Source: Chrysomallon squamiferum (taxonomy: Eukaryota; Mollusca; Gastropoda; Neomphalida; Peltospiridae). Taken from it: a DNA stretch of 64,000 bases. The translations under genes and the position numbers were made by a program. Below are positions 30,071 through 44,558 of this stretch, in pieces; position 1 is the stretch's first letter, and each line of letters opens with the position of its first letter. The DNA lies in contig CM022667.1 in assembly GCA_012295275.1 (NCBI GenBank), forward strand, positions 19,520,910 to 19,584,909, written 5' to 3'. The notes beneath the pieces are model-generated. The model did no database searches, was not told where the DNA came from, and saw only the letters and a list, made by a program, of their open reading frames with translations.

Positions 30071-31429
30071 GTCTCAGATCTGTGAAACTGAACGGAGAGA
30101 AACAAGGAATCACTAACACACGTATTACCTTCACTGGTCGTGACGCAGACGTATCGCTCTGTGGCAGCGAGATCTGCAGACTTTACACAACTGGTGTAGA
30201 CAAGCAGAAATTTGTTTTCTTTTTAGGAGTCGGCGCACGCAACATGCATAAATGTTGTGTTTACAGTGCCAGCAGAGACAATGTTATTCTCTTCAATTTT
30301 CTACCGGAAACACGTGCGTTAGTTTTCTGATTATAATATCAGAACTCTTCACAGGTGAGAAAACAAATCGAGTTCCTCAGACCAGTACAGAAAGATGAAC
30401 CGGTCCAACTGTTCTCAGTTTACAAATTCAAATATTAGAAAATAAAATGGTTTAAGAATTGTATTAATACACAGAGGCCGAAATTTTTCCATCTGCAATG
30501 AGATCACAGTCACAAATTACACCATACTGAAATTGTCTTGTTCTTCAGAACTTTTTAAATTCAGGTTTAATATTTGACATAGCTAACCTTTAGATTGATC
30601 GAGTTTAATGACAGTAACATTTTTCACTCACAATCTCTCCAGCATCACCACCACTCCTCCCTCTAAAAACCCAACAAAAAAACACAAAGCGCAAAGTGTG
30701 TAAAATCACACGGTTAAATAACCTAGAATGTGACGTGTTATCACCTGTCATGCCCCACACACACAGACGCACACACAGACGCACACACACACATACGTGA
30801 ACATAATGTATACTGCGTGTGTTCTTCCTATTCTTTCAGTTTAGAAAATGAACTCCTTGGTAAGTTTCATTCGTAAACGCGATACGCACAAACAGTGATT
30901 TACCGCTAACAATATCGACTGATCGCTGTAGACTGTAAAATGAGACGGCTGTTGAAGACACCTGTTTAACTTCAGTGTGTTGATGTATGTGGCCACTTGT
31001 GTACAGCACCAGTCTTCAAATGGCGTAACGCCGTATCGTTCACGTGGCCTGCCGTGGCGCCGGAAATCATTTGTATACTATTTTCCAATTACCTGATATT
31101 TATATATTTACTTTCTAATTGACGCGATACGATCTGCCCACTGAAGTTCTGGTTGTGAATTCGCCGCTTCTGACAGTGCTGCGGAATCAAAACGCCATAG
31201 ATATTGCTATTTTCAGCCTCGCACTAAAAGCGAAACAGACTAACAAAGAATCAAACAGTGATTAAGTACACCTGGACTTACTTTTCAAACTTTTTGAAGT
31301 TTGTATACTGACTTTTTTGTTCTACAGGTAATTAACTTTTGTTGTTAGTGAAACCTCAAAATAGATTACAGACATTCTGCAGAGATTTTTATTTTTATTT
31401 TTATTTTTATTTGTTTATTGTTTTATTTT

Positions 31430-31432
<3 letters not shown>
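30069..31432. other. Unique sequence with CpG-containing islands
   Basis: 30080-30330 and 31000-31260 are non-repetitive and richer in CpG. The latter has two AATTA/TAATT-type homeobox cores around 31085-31122. No exon recognised. Confidence 0.5.

Positions 31433-31491
<59 letters not shown>
31433..31491. repeat. (CT)n microsatellite
   Basis: Pure CT followed by degenerate pyrimidine-rich sequence to about 31555. Confidence 0.97.
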
Positions 31492-31495
<4 letters not shown>

Positions 31496-32112
31496 CTTTC
31501 TCTTTCTATCTTTGTCTTTCTCATTTATCGCTCTCTCTGTCTGTCTGTCTCTCTGTTTTTCGCATACTGAATAAAGTTTATTACGTTTTGCTTTTTCTTG
31601 TTTTCTTGTTTCATTCTTCGTTCTGTATTTCTCCTAATTTATATATTTATTTGTTATCGTTGATGTGTTAAAACATTCAAAATCCAATCAAAACACAGAA
31701 TAAGCTTGTTTTCAATACAAGAAATCAATGCAAATAATATCCAGGGAACCGAACACAAATCCTGTCATTCATACGTCTATTTCATTATGTTAAACAGACT
31801 CCGGAAATGGATTCTCAGTTACAGTTACTGTTTCCAAAGCCGAAATTTTTTGCCGCCATTATTAGACTGGTGATTTAAAAGTTGCGTGACAAGCTCATAA
31901 ATCACTGGGAAGCAGACGTTCCGACAACAGAGATGTGTTCAGTTGTTTGTTTTTCTTTTCCTCTGATTAAAGAGCGCTTGAAAGAAAAGTTCATTATCGT
32001 CCAATCTACCTCACGTGCACACCCACAACTCTGAAAGATAACCTCTCAAACCGAGACACGCGATACCGAGTCATGCTCACTTACACGTCCGCCTGCTCCA
32101 GTTCTGTAGCAG
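31492..32112. other. Unique left flank of the satellite array
   Basis: Non-repetitive AT-rich sequence with normal CpG; switches abruptly to the 28-bp satellite. Confidence 0.5.
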
Positions 32113-35100
32113 TTCACATTTCTATACACTTTACTTACAGTACACATTTCTATACATTTTACTTACAGTACGCCTTTCTATACACTTTACTTACAGTACA
32201 CATTTCTATACACTTTACTTACAGTACACCTTTCTATACACTTTACTTACAGTTCACATTTCTATACACTTTACTTACAGTACACCTTTCTATACACTTT
32301 ACTTACAGTACACATTTCTATACACTTTACTTACAGTTCACATTTCTATACACTTTACTTACAGTACACATTTCTATACACTTTACTTACAGTACACCTT
32401 TCTATACACTTTACTTACAGTACACCTTTCTATACTTTTTACTTACAGTACACCTTTCTATACTTTTTACTTACAGTACACCTTTCTATACTTTTTACTT
32501 ACAGTACACCTTTCTATACACTTTTACTTACAGTACACCTTTCTATACTTTTTACTTACAGTACACCTTTCTATATACTTTTTACTTACAGTACACCTTT
32601 TCTATACACTTTTTACTTTACAGTACACATTTTTCTATACTTTTTTTACTTACAGTACACCTTTTCTATACTTTTTACTTACAGTACACCTTTTTCTATA
32701 CATTTTTACTTTTTACAGTACACCTTTCTATACATTTTACTTACAGTACACCTTTTATACACTTTTTACTTACAGTACACCTTTCTATACTTTTTAATTT
32801 TACAGTACACCTTTCTATACATTTTTTACTTTACAGTACACCTTTCTATACACTTTTAATTTACAGTACACCTTTTCTATACACTTTTATTTTACAGTAC
32901 ACCTTTTTCTATACATTTTTTACTTACAGTACACCTTTTATACACTTTTTTTACAGTACACCTTTCTATACACTTTTAATTTTACAGTACACCTTTCTAT
33001 ATTTTACACACTTTTTTTACTTACAGTACACCTTTCTATACACTTTTACTTTTACAGTACACCTTTCTATTCTTTATACACACCTTTTTACTTTACTTAC
33101 AGTACACCTTTCTATACACTTTACTTACAGTACACCTTTCTATACACTTTACTTACAGTACACCTTTCTATACATTTTACTTACAGTACACCTTTCTATA
33201 CATTTTACTTACAGCACACCTTTCTATACACTTTACTTACAGTACACCTTTCTATACACTTTTTAATTTACAGTACACCTTTCTATACTTTTTATTTACA
33301 GTACACCTTTCTATACTTTTTTATTTACAGTACACCTTTCTATACATTTTACTTTACAGTACACCTTTCTATACTTTTTTTTTACAGTACACCCTTTCTA
33401 TACACTTTTTACTTTACACCTTTCTATACACTTTTACTTTACAGTACACCTTTCTATACTTTTTTTATTTTACAGTACACCTTTTCTATACTTTTTACTT
33501 TTTACAGTACACCTTTTACTATTTTAATTTACAGTACACCTTTCTATACATTTTTTACTTACAGTACACCTTTTTTATACTTTTTTTTTAATTTACAGTA
33601 CACCTTTTATACACTTTTTTCTTACAGTTCACACCTTTCTATAGTTTTTAATTTACAGTACACTTTTCTATACACTTTTTACTTTACAGTACACCTTTCT
33701 ATACTTTTTTTACTTTACAGTACACCTTTCTATACTTTTTTTTTACAGTACACCTTTCTATACTTTTTACTTTACAGTACACTTTTCTATACATTTTACT
33801 TACAGTACACCTTTTCTATACTTTTTACTTACAGTACACCTTTCTATAATGTTTTTTACACCTTTTACTTTTTTTACAGTACACCTTTCTATACATTTTA
33901 ATTTACAGTACTTTCTATACTTTTTTCTATACACCTTTTTACATTTTTACAGTTCACATCTTTTTCTATACATTTTATTTTTACAGTACAATTTTTTTAT
34001 ATACATTTTATTTTACAGTACACTTTTTCTATACACTTTTTATTTTTACAGTACACCTTTTCTATACATTTTACTTTTTACAGTACACCTTTCTATACAC
34101 TTTTTATTTTACAGTACACCTTTCTATACACTTTTACTTACAGTACACCTTTCTATACATTTTTTACAGTACACCTTTTATATACTTTTTACTTTACAGT
34201 ACACCTTTCTATACACTTTTTACTTTACAGTACACCTTTCTATACTTTACTTTTACAGTACACCTTTCTATACATTTTTTAATTTACAGTACACCTTTCT
34301 ATACACTTTTACTTTACTTACAGTACACCTTTCTATACACCTTTTTACTTTTTTTAGTACACACCCTTTCTATACTTTTTAATTTTACAGTACACCTTTC
34401 TATACATTTTTTACCTTTTACAGTACACCTTTCTATACACTTTTATTTTACAGTACACCTTTTCTATACATTTTAATTTTACAGTACACCTTTTCTATAC
34501 ACTTTTACTTACAGTACACCTTTCTATACACTTTTATTTTACAGTACACCTTTCTATACACTTTTACTTTTACAGTACACCTTTCTATACACTTTTACTT
34601 TACAGTACACCTTTCTATACACTTTTAATTTACAGTACACCTTTTTCTATACATTTTATTTTACAGTACACCTTTCTATACACTTTTACTTTACAGTACA
34701 CTTTTCTATACATTTTTACTTTATAGTACACCTTTTCTATATGTTTTTTTTTTTACAGTACACCTTTCTATACACTTTTTACTTATAGTACACCTTTTTT
34801 CTATTTTTTATTTTACAGTACACCTTTTATATACTTTTACTTACAGTACACTTTTCTTTTTCTATACTTTTTACTTACAGTACAGTACACCTTTTTATAC
34901 ATTTTCTTACAGTACACCTTTCTATACACTTTTTACTTACAGTACACCTTTTTCATACTTTTTTTAACTTTACAGTACACCTTTCTATACACTTTTAATT
35001 TTACAGTACACCTTTTCTATACACTTTTTTTTACAGTACACCTTTCTATACACTTTTACTTTTACAGTACACCTTTTCTATACACTTTTTTACAGTACAC

Positions 35101-38100
35101 CTTTCTATACACTTTTACTTACATACACCTTTTATACACTTTTACAGTACACCTTTCTATACACTTTTATTTTTACAGTACACCTTTTCTATACACTTTT
35201 ACTTTACAGTACACCTTTTCTATACACTTTTTACTTTTACACAGTACACTTTTTTCAGTACACCTTTTCTATTTTACTTACAGTACACCTTTCTATACAT
35301 CTTTTTACTTTACAGTACACCTTTCTATACACTTTTAATTTTACAGTACACCTTTTTCTATACTTTTAATTTACAGTACACACCTTTTCTATACATTTTT
35401 TTTTACAGTACACCTTTCCTTTTTCTATACACCTTTCTATACACTTTTAATTTACAGTACACCTTTTCTATACATTTTATTTACAGTACACCTTTCTATA
35501 TACTTTTATTTACAGTACACACTTTTCTATACTTTTTACTTACAGTACACCTTTCTATACACTTTTTTTACTTACAGTACACCTTTCTATATTTTTTTTA
35601 TTTACAGTACACCTTTTTTATACACTTTTTTACTTTACTTTACAGTACACCTTTTCTATACTTTTTTTACTTACAGTACACCTTTCTATACACTTTTTTA
35701 CTTTTTACAGTACACCTTTTATACACTTTTTACTTTACAGTACACCTTTCTATATACACTTTTACACCTTTCTATACACTTTTACTTACAGTACACCTTT
35801 CTATACTTTTTTACTTACAGTACACCTTTTTATAATTTTTACTTACAGTACACCTTTCTATACACCTTTTACATTTTATTTTACAGTACACCTTTTCTAT
35901 ATTTTTTTTTAATTTACAGTACACACCTTTCTATACATTTTAATTTACAGTACACCTTTCTATACACTTTTACTTACAGTACACCCTTTCTATACTTTTT
36001 TTACTTACAGTACACCTTTCTATACATTTTTTACAGTACACCTTTCTATACACTTTTTTTTCTATACACCTTTTTTACTTTTTATTTACAGTACACCTTT
36101 CTATACTTTTTACTTACAGTACACCTTTCTATACATTTTTTTTTTTACAGTACACCTTTCTATACATTTTACTTTACAGTACACCTTTCTATACACTTTT
36201 ACTTTTTACAGCACACTTTTTTCTATACTTTTAATTTTTACAGTACACCTTTTCTATATTTTTTTTTTACAGTACACCTTTCTATACACTTTTTATTTAC
36301 AGCACACCTTTCTATACACTTTTATTTTACAGTACACCTTTCTATCTATTTTACACACCTTTACAGTACACCTTTTCTATACACTTTTTTTATTATAGTT
36401 CACCTTTCTATACATTTTACTTTACAGTACACCTTTCTATACATTTTACTTTACAGTACACCTTTCTATATACTTTTACTTTACAGTACACCTTTCTATA
36501 TTTTTTTTACTTACAGTTACACTTTTCTATACATTTTACTCTTTACAGTACACCTTTCTATACATTTTTTTTTAGTAGTACACCTTTCTATACACTTTTT
36601 TTTTACAGTACACCTTTCTATACATTTCTTTTACAGTACACCTTTTTCTATACATTTTTATTTTACAGTACACTTTTCTATACACTTTTTACTTTACAGT
36701 ACACCTTTTTATACTTTTTAATTTTTTACAAAACACCCTTTCTATACACTTTTTTACTTACAGTACACCTTTCTATACATTTTAATTTTTACAGTACACC
36801 TTTCTATACACTTTACTTTTACAGTACACCTTTTCTATACATTTTAATTTTACAGTACACCTTTTCTACACTTTTTACTTACAGTACACCTTTCTATACT
36901 TTTTTTACAGTACACCTTTTTACATTTTACTTTACAGTACACCTTTCTATACACTTTTTTTTTACAGTACACTTTTTCACTTTATACACCTTTCTATTTT
37001 ACTTTTCCTTACAGTACACCTTTCTATACATTTTCTATACAGTACACCTTTTCTATACACCTTTTTATTATCACTTTCTATACACTTTTTTACAGTACAC
37101 CTTTTCTATACACTTTTATTTACAGTACACCTTTCTATACACTTTTTTAATTTTACAGCACACCTTTCTATACACTTTTAATTTTTATAGTACACTTTCT
37201 TTCTATAATTTTTAATTTATTACAGTACACCTTTCTATACACTTTTACTTTACAGTACACCTTTCTATACACTTTTTACTTACAGTACACCTTTTCTATA
37301 CACTTTTTTTTACAGTACACCTTTCTATACACTTTTTTACAGTACACCTTTCTATACTTTTACTTTTACAGTACACCTTTCTATTTTTTTTTACTTACAG
37401 TACACCTTTCTATACTTTTTACAACTTACAGTACACCTTTTCTATACATTTTTTTAATTTTACAGTACACCTTTTCTATACTTTTAATTTACAGTACACC
37501 TTTCTTATACATTTTTACTTTTATAGTACACCTTTTCTATATTTTTTTACTTACAGTACACCTTTCTATACTTTTTACTTACAGTACACCTTTCTATACA
37601 CTTTTTACTTCATATACACCTTTCATTTACAGTACACTTTCTATACATTTTTTTTACAGTACACACCTTTTTTTTATTTTTTAATTTTTATAACAGTACA
37701 CCTTTCTATACACTTTTACTTTACACCTTTTCTATACATTTTTATTTACAGTACACCTTTCTATACACTTTTACCTTTTACAGTACACCTTTCTATACTT
37801 TTTACTTTACAGTACACCTTTCTATACATTTTTTTTTTACTTACAGTACACCTTTCTATACACTTTTTTTACAGTACACCTTTCACCTTTTCTTATACAT
37901 TTTCTATACATTTTACAGTACACACATTTCTATAATTTTTTTACTTACAGTTCACACCTTTCTATATATTTTATTTTTACAGTACACCTTTTCTATACAT
38001 TTTTTAATTTACATATCTTTTATATACTTTTTTTTTACAGTACACCTTTCTATACATTTTACTTATTTACAGTACACCTTTCTATACTTTTTTAATTTAC

Positions 38101-41100
38101 AGTACACCTTTTCTATACACACTTTTACTTACAGTACACCTTTTTCTATATTTTTTATTTTACAGTACACTTTTTCTATACACTTTTTAATTTACAGTAC
38201 ACACCTTTCTATACACTTTTTATTTACAGTAATACACCTTTCTATATTTTTTATTTTACAGTACACCTTTTTATATTTTACTTTTTACAGTACACATTTT
38301 TCTATACATTTTTACTTTACAGTACACCTTTTTCTATACTTTTTACTTTTTACCTTTTACAGTACAGCACACCTTTCTATACATTTTACTTTACAGTACA
38401 CCTTTCTATACACTTTTTTTTTTACAGTACACCTTTTTATACATTTTATTTTTACAGTACACCTTTTCTATACACTTTTTTTTACAGTACACCTTTTCTA
38501 TACTTTTTTACTTACAGTATAAGTACACCTTTTCTATACTTTTTTACTTACAGTACACCTTTCTATACATTTTTTTTTTACAGTACACCTTTTATACACT
38601 TTTTTTATTTACAGTACACCTTTTCTATACATTTTACTTACTTACAGTACACCTTTCTATACACTTTTTTTTTTACATACACCTTTACACCATTTTTTAT
38701 ACACTTTTTACTTTTTTTTACAGTAGTACACCTTTTTCTATACACTTTTTTTTTTACACCTTTCTATACATTTTTTTCTAGTACACCTTTCTTTTACACT
38801 TTTTTAATTTACAGTACACCTTTCTATACACTTTTAACTTACAGTACACCTTTTCTATACATTTTAATTTTACAGTACACCTTTCTATACACTTTTACTT
38901 TACAGTACACCTTTCTATACATTTTACTTTACAGTACACCTTTCTATACATTTTTTACTTACAGTACACCTTTTCTATACATTTTTTTTTTTACAGTACA
39001 CCTTTTCTATACACTTTTTATTTTACAGTACACCTTTCTATACACTTTTTACACTTTTTTTAGTACACCTTTCTATACTTTTACTTATACAGTACACTTT
39101 TCTATACATTTTTACTTACAGTACACCTTTTCTATACATTTTATTTACAGTACACCTTTCTATACATTTTACTTACAGTACACCTTTCTATACACTTTTT
39201 ACTTTTTTACAGTACACCTTTCTATACTATCTTTTACTTACAGTACACCTTTCTATACATTTTACTTACAGTACACCTTTCTATACTTTTTTTTTTTACA
39301 GTACACCTTTCTATACACTTTTTTTTTACAGTACACCTTTCTATACATTTTACTTACAGTACACACCTTTCTATACACTTTTATTTTACAGTACACCTTT
39401 CTATACACTTTCTTTTATACACCTTTTCTATACACTTTTAATTTTTACAGTACACCTTTTCTATACATTTTAATTTTACAGTACACCTTTCTATACTTTT
39501 TTACTTACAGTACACTTTTCTATACACTTTTACTTACAGTACACACCTTTCTATATACACTTTTACTTTACAGTACACCTTTCTATACTTTTTACTTACA
39601 GCACACCTTTCTATACATTTTAATTTTACAGTACACCTTTCTATACACTTTTACTTTACAGTTCACACCTTTCTATACACTTTTATTTTACAGTACACCT
39701 TTCTATACATTTTTACTTTACAGTACACCTTTTCTATACATTTTAATTTCTTACAGTACACCTTTCTATACACTTTTTTTTTTACAGTACACCTTTCTAT
39801 ACACTTTACTTTACAGTACACCTTTTCTATACATTTTAATTTACAGTCACACCTTTTCTATTTTTTTAATTTTACAGTACACCTTTTCTATACACTTTTA
39901 CTTTACAGTACACCTTTCTATACACTTTTTTCTTACAGTACACCTTTCTATACACTTTTACTATACACACCTTTCTATTTTTATTTTACAGTACACCTTT
40001 CTATACACTTTTACTTACAGTACACCTTTCTATACATTTTATTTTACAGTACACCTTTTCTATACATTTTTATTTACAGTACACCTTTTATATATTTTTT
40101 TTTACAGTACACACTTTTCTATACACTTTTTTACAGTACACCTTTCTATATACATTTTTATTTTACAGTACACCTTTTCTATACACTTTTAATTTACAGT
40201 ACACCTTTCTATACACTTTTTAATTTTACAGAACACCTTTCTATACACTTTTACTTTTACAGTACACCTTTTTACACTTTAATTTTACAGTACACCTTTT
40301 ATATACTTTTTACTTTTACAGTACACCTTTTCTATACATTTTTATTTTACAGTACACCTTTCTATACACTTTTTTACTTACAGTACACCTTTCTATACAC
40401 TTTTTTTTACTTTACAGTACACCTTTTATTCTTTTTTACTTACAGTACACCTTTCTATACTTTTTACTTACAGTACACCTTTCTATACATTTTTATTTAC
40501 AGTACACCTTTTCTATACACTTTTTTTTACAGTACACCTTTCTATATATTTTAATTTTACAGTACACCTTTCTATACATTTTACTTACAGTACACCTTTC
40601 TATACACTTTTTACTTACAGTACACCTTTCTATACATTTTAATTTTACAGTACACCTTTTCTATACACCTTTTCTATACACTTTTATACTTTTTACTTAC
40701 AGTACACCTTTTCTATACACTTTTTTTTTACAGTACACCTTTCTATACAATTTTTACTTTACAGTACACCTTTCTATACACTTTTACTTACAGTACACCT
40801 TTTCTATACATTTTTTTACAGTACACCTTTTATACACTTTTTTTATATACACCTTTTTATACTTTTTTTTACAGTACACTTTTCTATACATTTTTTTACT
40901 TACAGTACACCTTTCTATACACTTTTTTACTTACAGTTCACCTTTCTATACATTTTTTACAGTTCACATTTTTTATATACTTTTTAACAACAGTACACTT
41001 TTCTATACATTTTACTTTACAGTACACCTTTCTATACATTTTACTTTTTACAGTACACCTTTCTATACATTTTTTACTTTACAGTACTTTTTCTATACAT

Positions 41101-42515
41101 TTTACTTTACAGTACACCTTTCTATACACTTTTTACTCTTACAGTACACCTTTCTATACATTTTATTTTACAGTACACCTTTCTATATACACTTTTTACT
41201 TACAGTACACCTTTTATACATTTTACTTATTACAGTTCACCTTTCTATACACTTTTACTTACAGTACACATTTCTATACATTTTACTTACAGTTCACCTT
41301 TCTATACACATTTTACTTACAGTACACCTTTCTATACATTTTACTTACAGTACACCTTTCTATACGTTTTACTTACAGTACACCTTTCTATACACTTTAC
41401 TTACAGTACACCTTTCTATAATGTTTTACTTACAGTACACCTTTCTATACATTTTACTTACAGTTCACCTTTCTATACACTTTACTTACAGTTCACCTTT
41501 CTATACTCTTTTTTAACAGTAAACCTTTCTATACATTTTACTTACAGTTCACCTTTCTTTACATTTTACTAACAGTAAACCTTTCTATACTTTTTACAAA
41601 CTGTAAACCTTTCTATACATTTTACTATCAGTTCACCTTTCTATACCTTTTACAAACAGTAAACCTTTCTAAACTTTTTACAAACAGTAAACCTTTCTAT
41701 ACATTTCACTTACAGTTCACTTTTCTATACACTTTACAAACTGTAAATCTTTCTATACTTTTTATAAACAGTTCACCTTTCTATACTTTTTACTTACAGT
41801 ACATCTTTCTATACATTTTACTTACAGTACACCTTTCTATACATTTTACTTACAGTACACCTTTCTATACATTTTAATAACAGTACACCCTTTTATACAT
41901 TCTACAAACAATACAGTTTTGTATTTATTTTAGTAACAGTACACCTTTCTATACACTTTACTTACAGTACACCTTTCTATACATTTTACTTACAGTACAC
42001 CTTTCTATACATTTTAATAAAAGTACACCCTTTTATACATTCTACAAACAGTACACCCTTTTATACATTCTACAAACAATACAGTTTTGTATTTATTTTA
42101 GTAACAGTTCACCTTTCTATACACTTTACTTACAGTACACCTTTCTATACATTTTACTTACAGTACACCTTTCTATACATTTTATTAACAGTACACCTTT
42201 TATACATTTCTACAAACAAAACACCTTTTTTTACATTTTATTTTAGTAACAGTTCACCTTTCTATGCAGTTTACTGACAGTACACTTACAAATCTCTGTA
42301 TTTATACTAACTTTTCTATTAACCTGTGTGTATTTCACTGACAGTACACTTTTCCATACTAACTACTAAAGTACCGCCTTTTTTATAAACCTCTGTACAT
42401 TTTATTTATAATCTACTTTTCCATAAACCTCTATAAATTTTACTAACAGTAAACTTTTCTAGAACTGTCTATACATTTTTTTTCACTGTAAATTTTTCGA
42501 GAAACCTGCGCACAT
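32113..42515. repeat. ~10-kb satellite array, 28-bp monomer
   Basis: Tandem monomers, in regular parts exactly 28 bp, contain ACACCTTTCTATACA and TTTACTTACAG; a few hundred copies are present. Because 28 is not a multiple of 3, translation cycles through three phrases (STPFYT, YTFLYT, VHLSIH), which explains the long spurious ORFs at 32073-33266 and 33849-34382. The left edge is sharp (about 32113). The right edge decays gradually over about 41500-42515. Between about 32520 and 41200 monomer length varies, mainly by T-run length. Confidence 0.97.
41870..42260. repeat. Higher-order repeat at the right edge of the satellite
   Basis: A variant block containing TACAAACAATACAGTTTTG and TTTTAGTAACAG recurs at 41903 and 42071 (168 bp, six monomers) and in altered form at 42211 (140 bp, five monomers). 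This is local higher-order amplification in multiples of 28 bp. Confidence 0.8.
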
Positions 42516-42794
42516 TTCGTATTTTAAAAAAGACTAGTTATATTTCATGCAGTACACATAACTTATTTTTAACATAGGTGAATTATGTTGTGTTGACGAT
42601 TTTCTTCCATTTTTCCCCGTAACAGATGTGAAATTTTTTTTTTGTTGCCTCCATTTATTCTTGTTTTAACTTCCTTTTATTTATTTATGTTTTATATCTT
42701 TGCTGCACATTTTTCATTACTTTCAGAATGTTTTATTGTAAATAAAGATTTATCCATTTACATACTGACACCTATCTATGCAAGTAAAAACACA

Positions 42795-43046
<252 letters not shown>

Positions 43047-43719
43047 AGCTATGCTATGTTATATGTGCAGGTACGTATACGCATGTATCGCATAGGGTTA
43101 CATACAAACCTATTCAAGTACACACGCCACTTAATATTTGTATACGTGTATGGGATATATGTTATTAATGAAGAGTAGAAAGGCATTAGTTTAAGTTGTA
43201 ATTAAAAATATATCTTTAACTGAGAGAATAATAAAAGAATAAATTGACTGAAAATAAATAAATAAATAAATAAATATCGATTTCAAAATAATAAGAATTA
43301 TCAATAAAAACATTCATTGTTTTGAAAGTGCTTATACTTTTAAAGAAAAAAAAATGATCTTTGACAAGGGAGACAATTCTATTGTTTTTCTTCTTTGAAG
43401 TTTAACTTGATTATCAACCTTTCCTGACTTCGTTCATTGTTTTTGGTGGAACTTGTAATCTTTTATAAATATCTAAACCTGTATCCATATCTCTAATTCT
43501 ATCTATGTCTACCTGTCTGTCTGTCTGTCTGTCTATCTGTATTTATATACTGAAAGTGTCAGCATAAATGAATGTTAGTTTTACGACGCTAGACATACGT
43601 TGTGTACTTGTGTATGTTTCTGTGTGTGTGTGTGTATGTCCGTGTTTGTTTGTGTGTGTGTGTGTGCGTTTGCGTGTGTTTGTCTGTGTGTATTTTAAAG
43701 TATATTAACAGGAATGGTG

Positions 43720-44130
43720 TGATTTTGTAAGATTTATGTTTGGATCAAACTTGTACAGATCTAAGTTTAGTTTTATGACTGGATCAAACTTGTGCAGATC
43801 TAAGTTTAGTTTTATGACTGAATCAAACTTTTACATATCTAAGTTTAGTTTTATGATTGAATCAAACTTGTACAGATCTAAGTTTAGTTTTATGACTGAA
43901 TCAAACTTTTACAGATCTAAGTTTAGTTTTATGTCTGAATCAAACTTGTACAGATCTAAGTTTAGTTTTATGACTGAATCAAACTTGTACAGATCTAATT
44001 TTAGTTTTATGACTGAATCAAACTTGTACAGATCTAAGTTTAGTTTTATGACTGAATCAAACTTGTACAGATCTAATTTTAGTTTTATGTCCGGGTCAAA
44101 CTGGTACAAATCTAGATCGGCTTTTTATGT
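43720..44130. repeat. 39-bp minisatellite (two-strand open)
   Basis: About ten units containing TTTAGTTTTATGACTGAATC and AAACTTGTACAGATCTAAG. The period is a multiple of 3 and free of stops, so both strands give 13-residue repeat ORFs (SKFSFMTESNLYR and its minus-strand counterpart). Not considered protein-coding. Confidence 0.95.
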
Positions 44131-44139
44131 TTGAATAAA

Positions 44140-44499
44140 ACTTAAATAGATTCAAAGTTTAGTTTTATGACTGACAAGGGACTTTTCAGATTATTTTTAG
44201 TTTCATTTTAATATATATATAGATAGATAGATATAGATATAAATATATATAGATATAAATATGTATAATTGTAGAATATGAACGAAGGGACGAACGATTT
44301 TTTTTCTTTCATTTTAAGATATATATATATATATATATATAGAAAGAATTTTAGATAGATAGCCAAATAGATAGATATTTTAAATATTAAAACGTCTTGC
44401 GGTTGAATTAATTTTAATTTTATGTCAAACTGTATTCCATTTTATTACCACACTATTAATGCGATTGAATTAATTGTTGTTGTTATTAGTTGTAATTTA

Positions 44500-44558
<59 letters not shown>

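Noticed and set aside
32073-34382. Long open frames of 397 and 177 codons
   Set aside because: They lie in the 28-bp satellite; the peptide simply cycles through the three frames of the monomer.
43736-44134. 132-codon ORF with perfect 13-residue repeats
   Set aside because: It is a 39-bp minisatellite without stop codons; no signal peptide, start context or exon signals support a protein.
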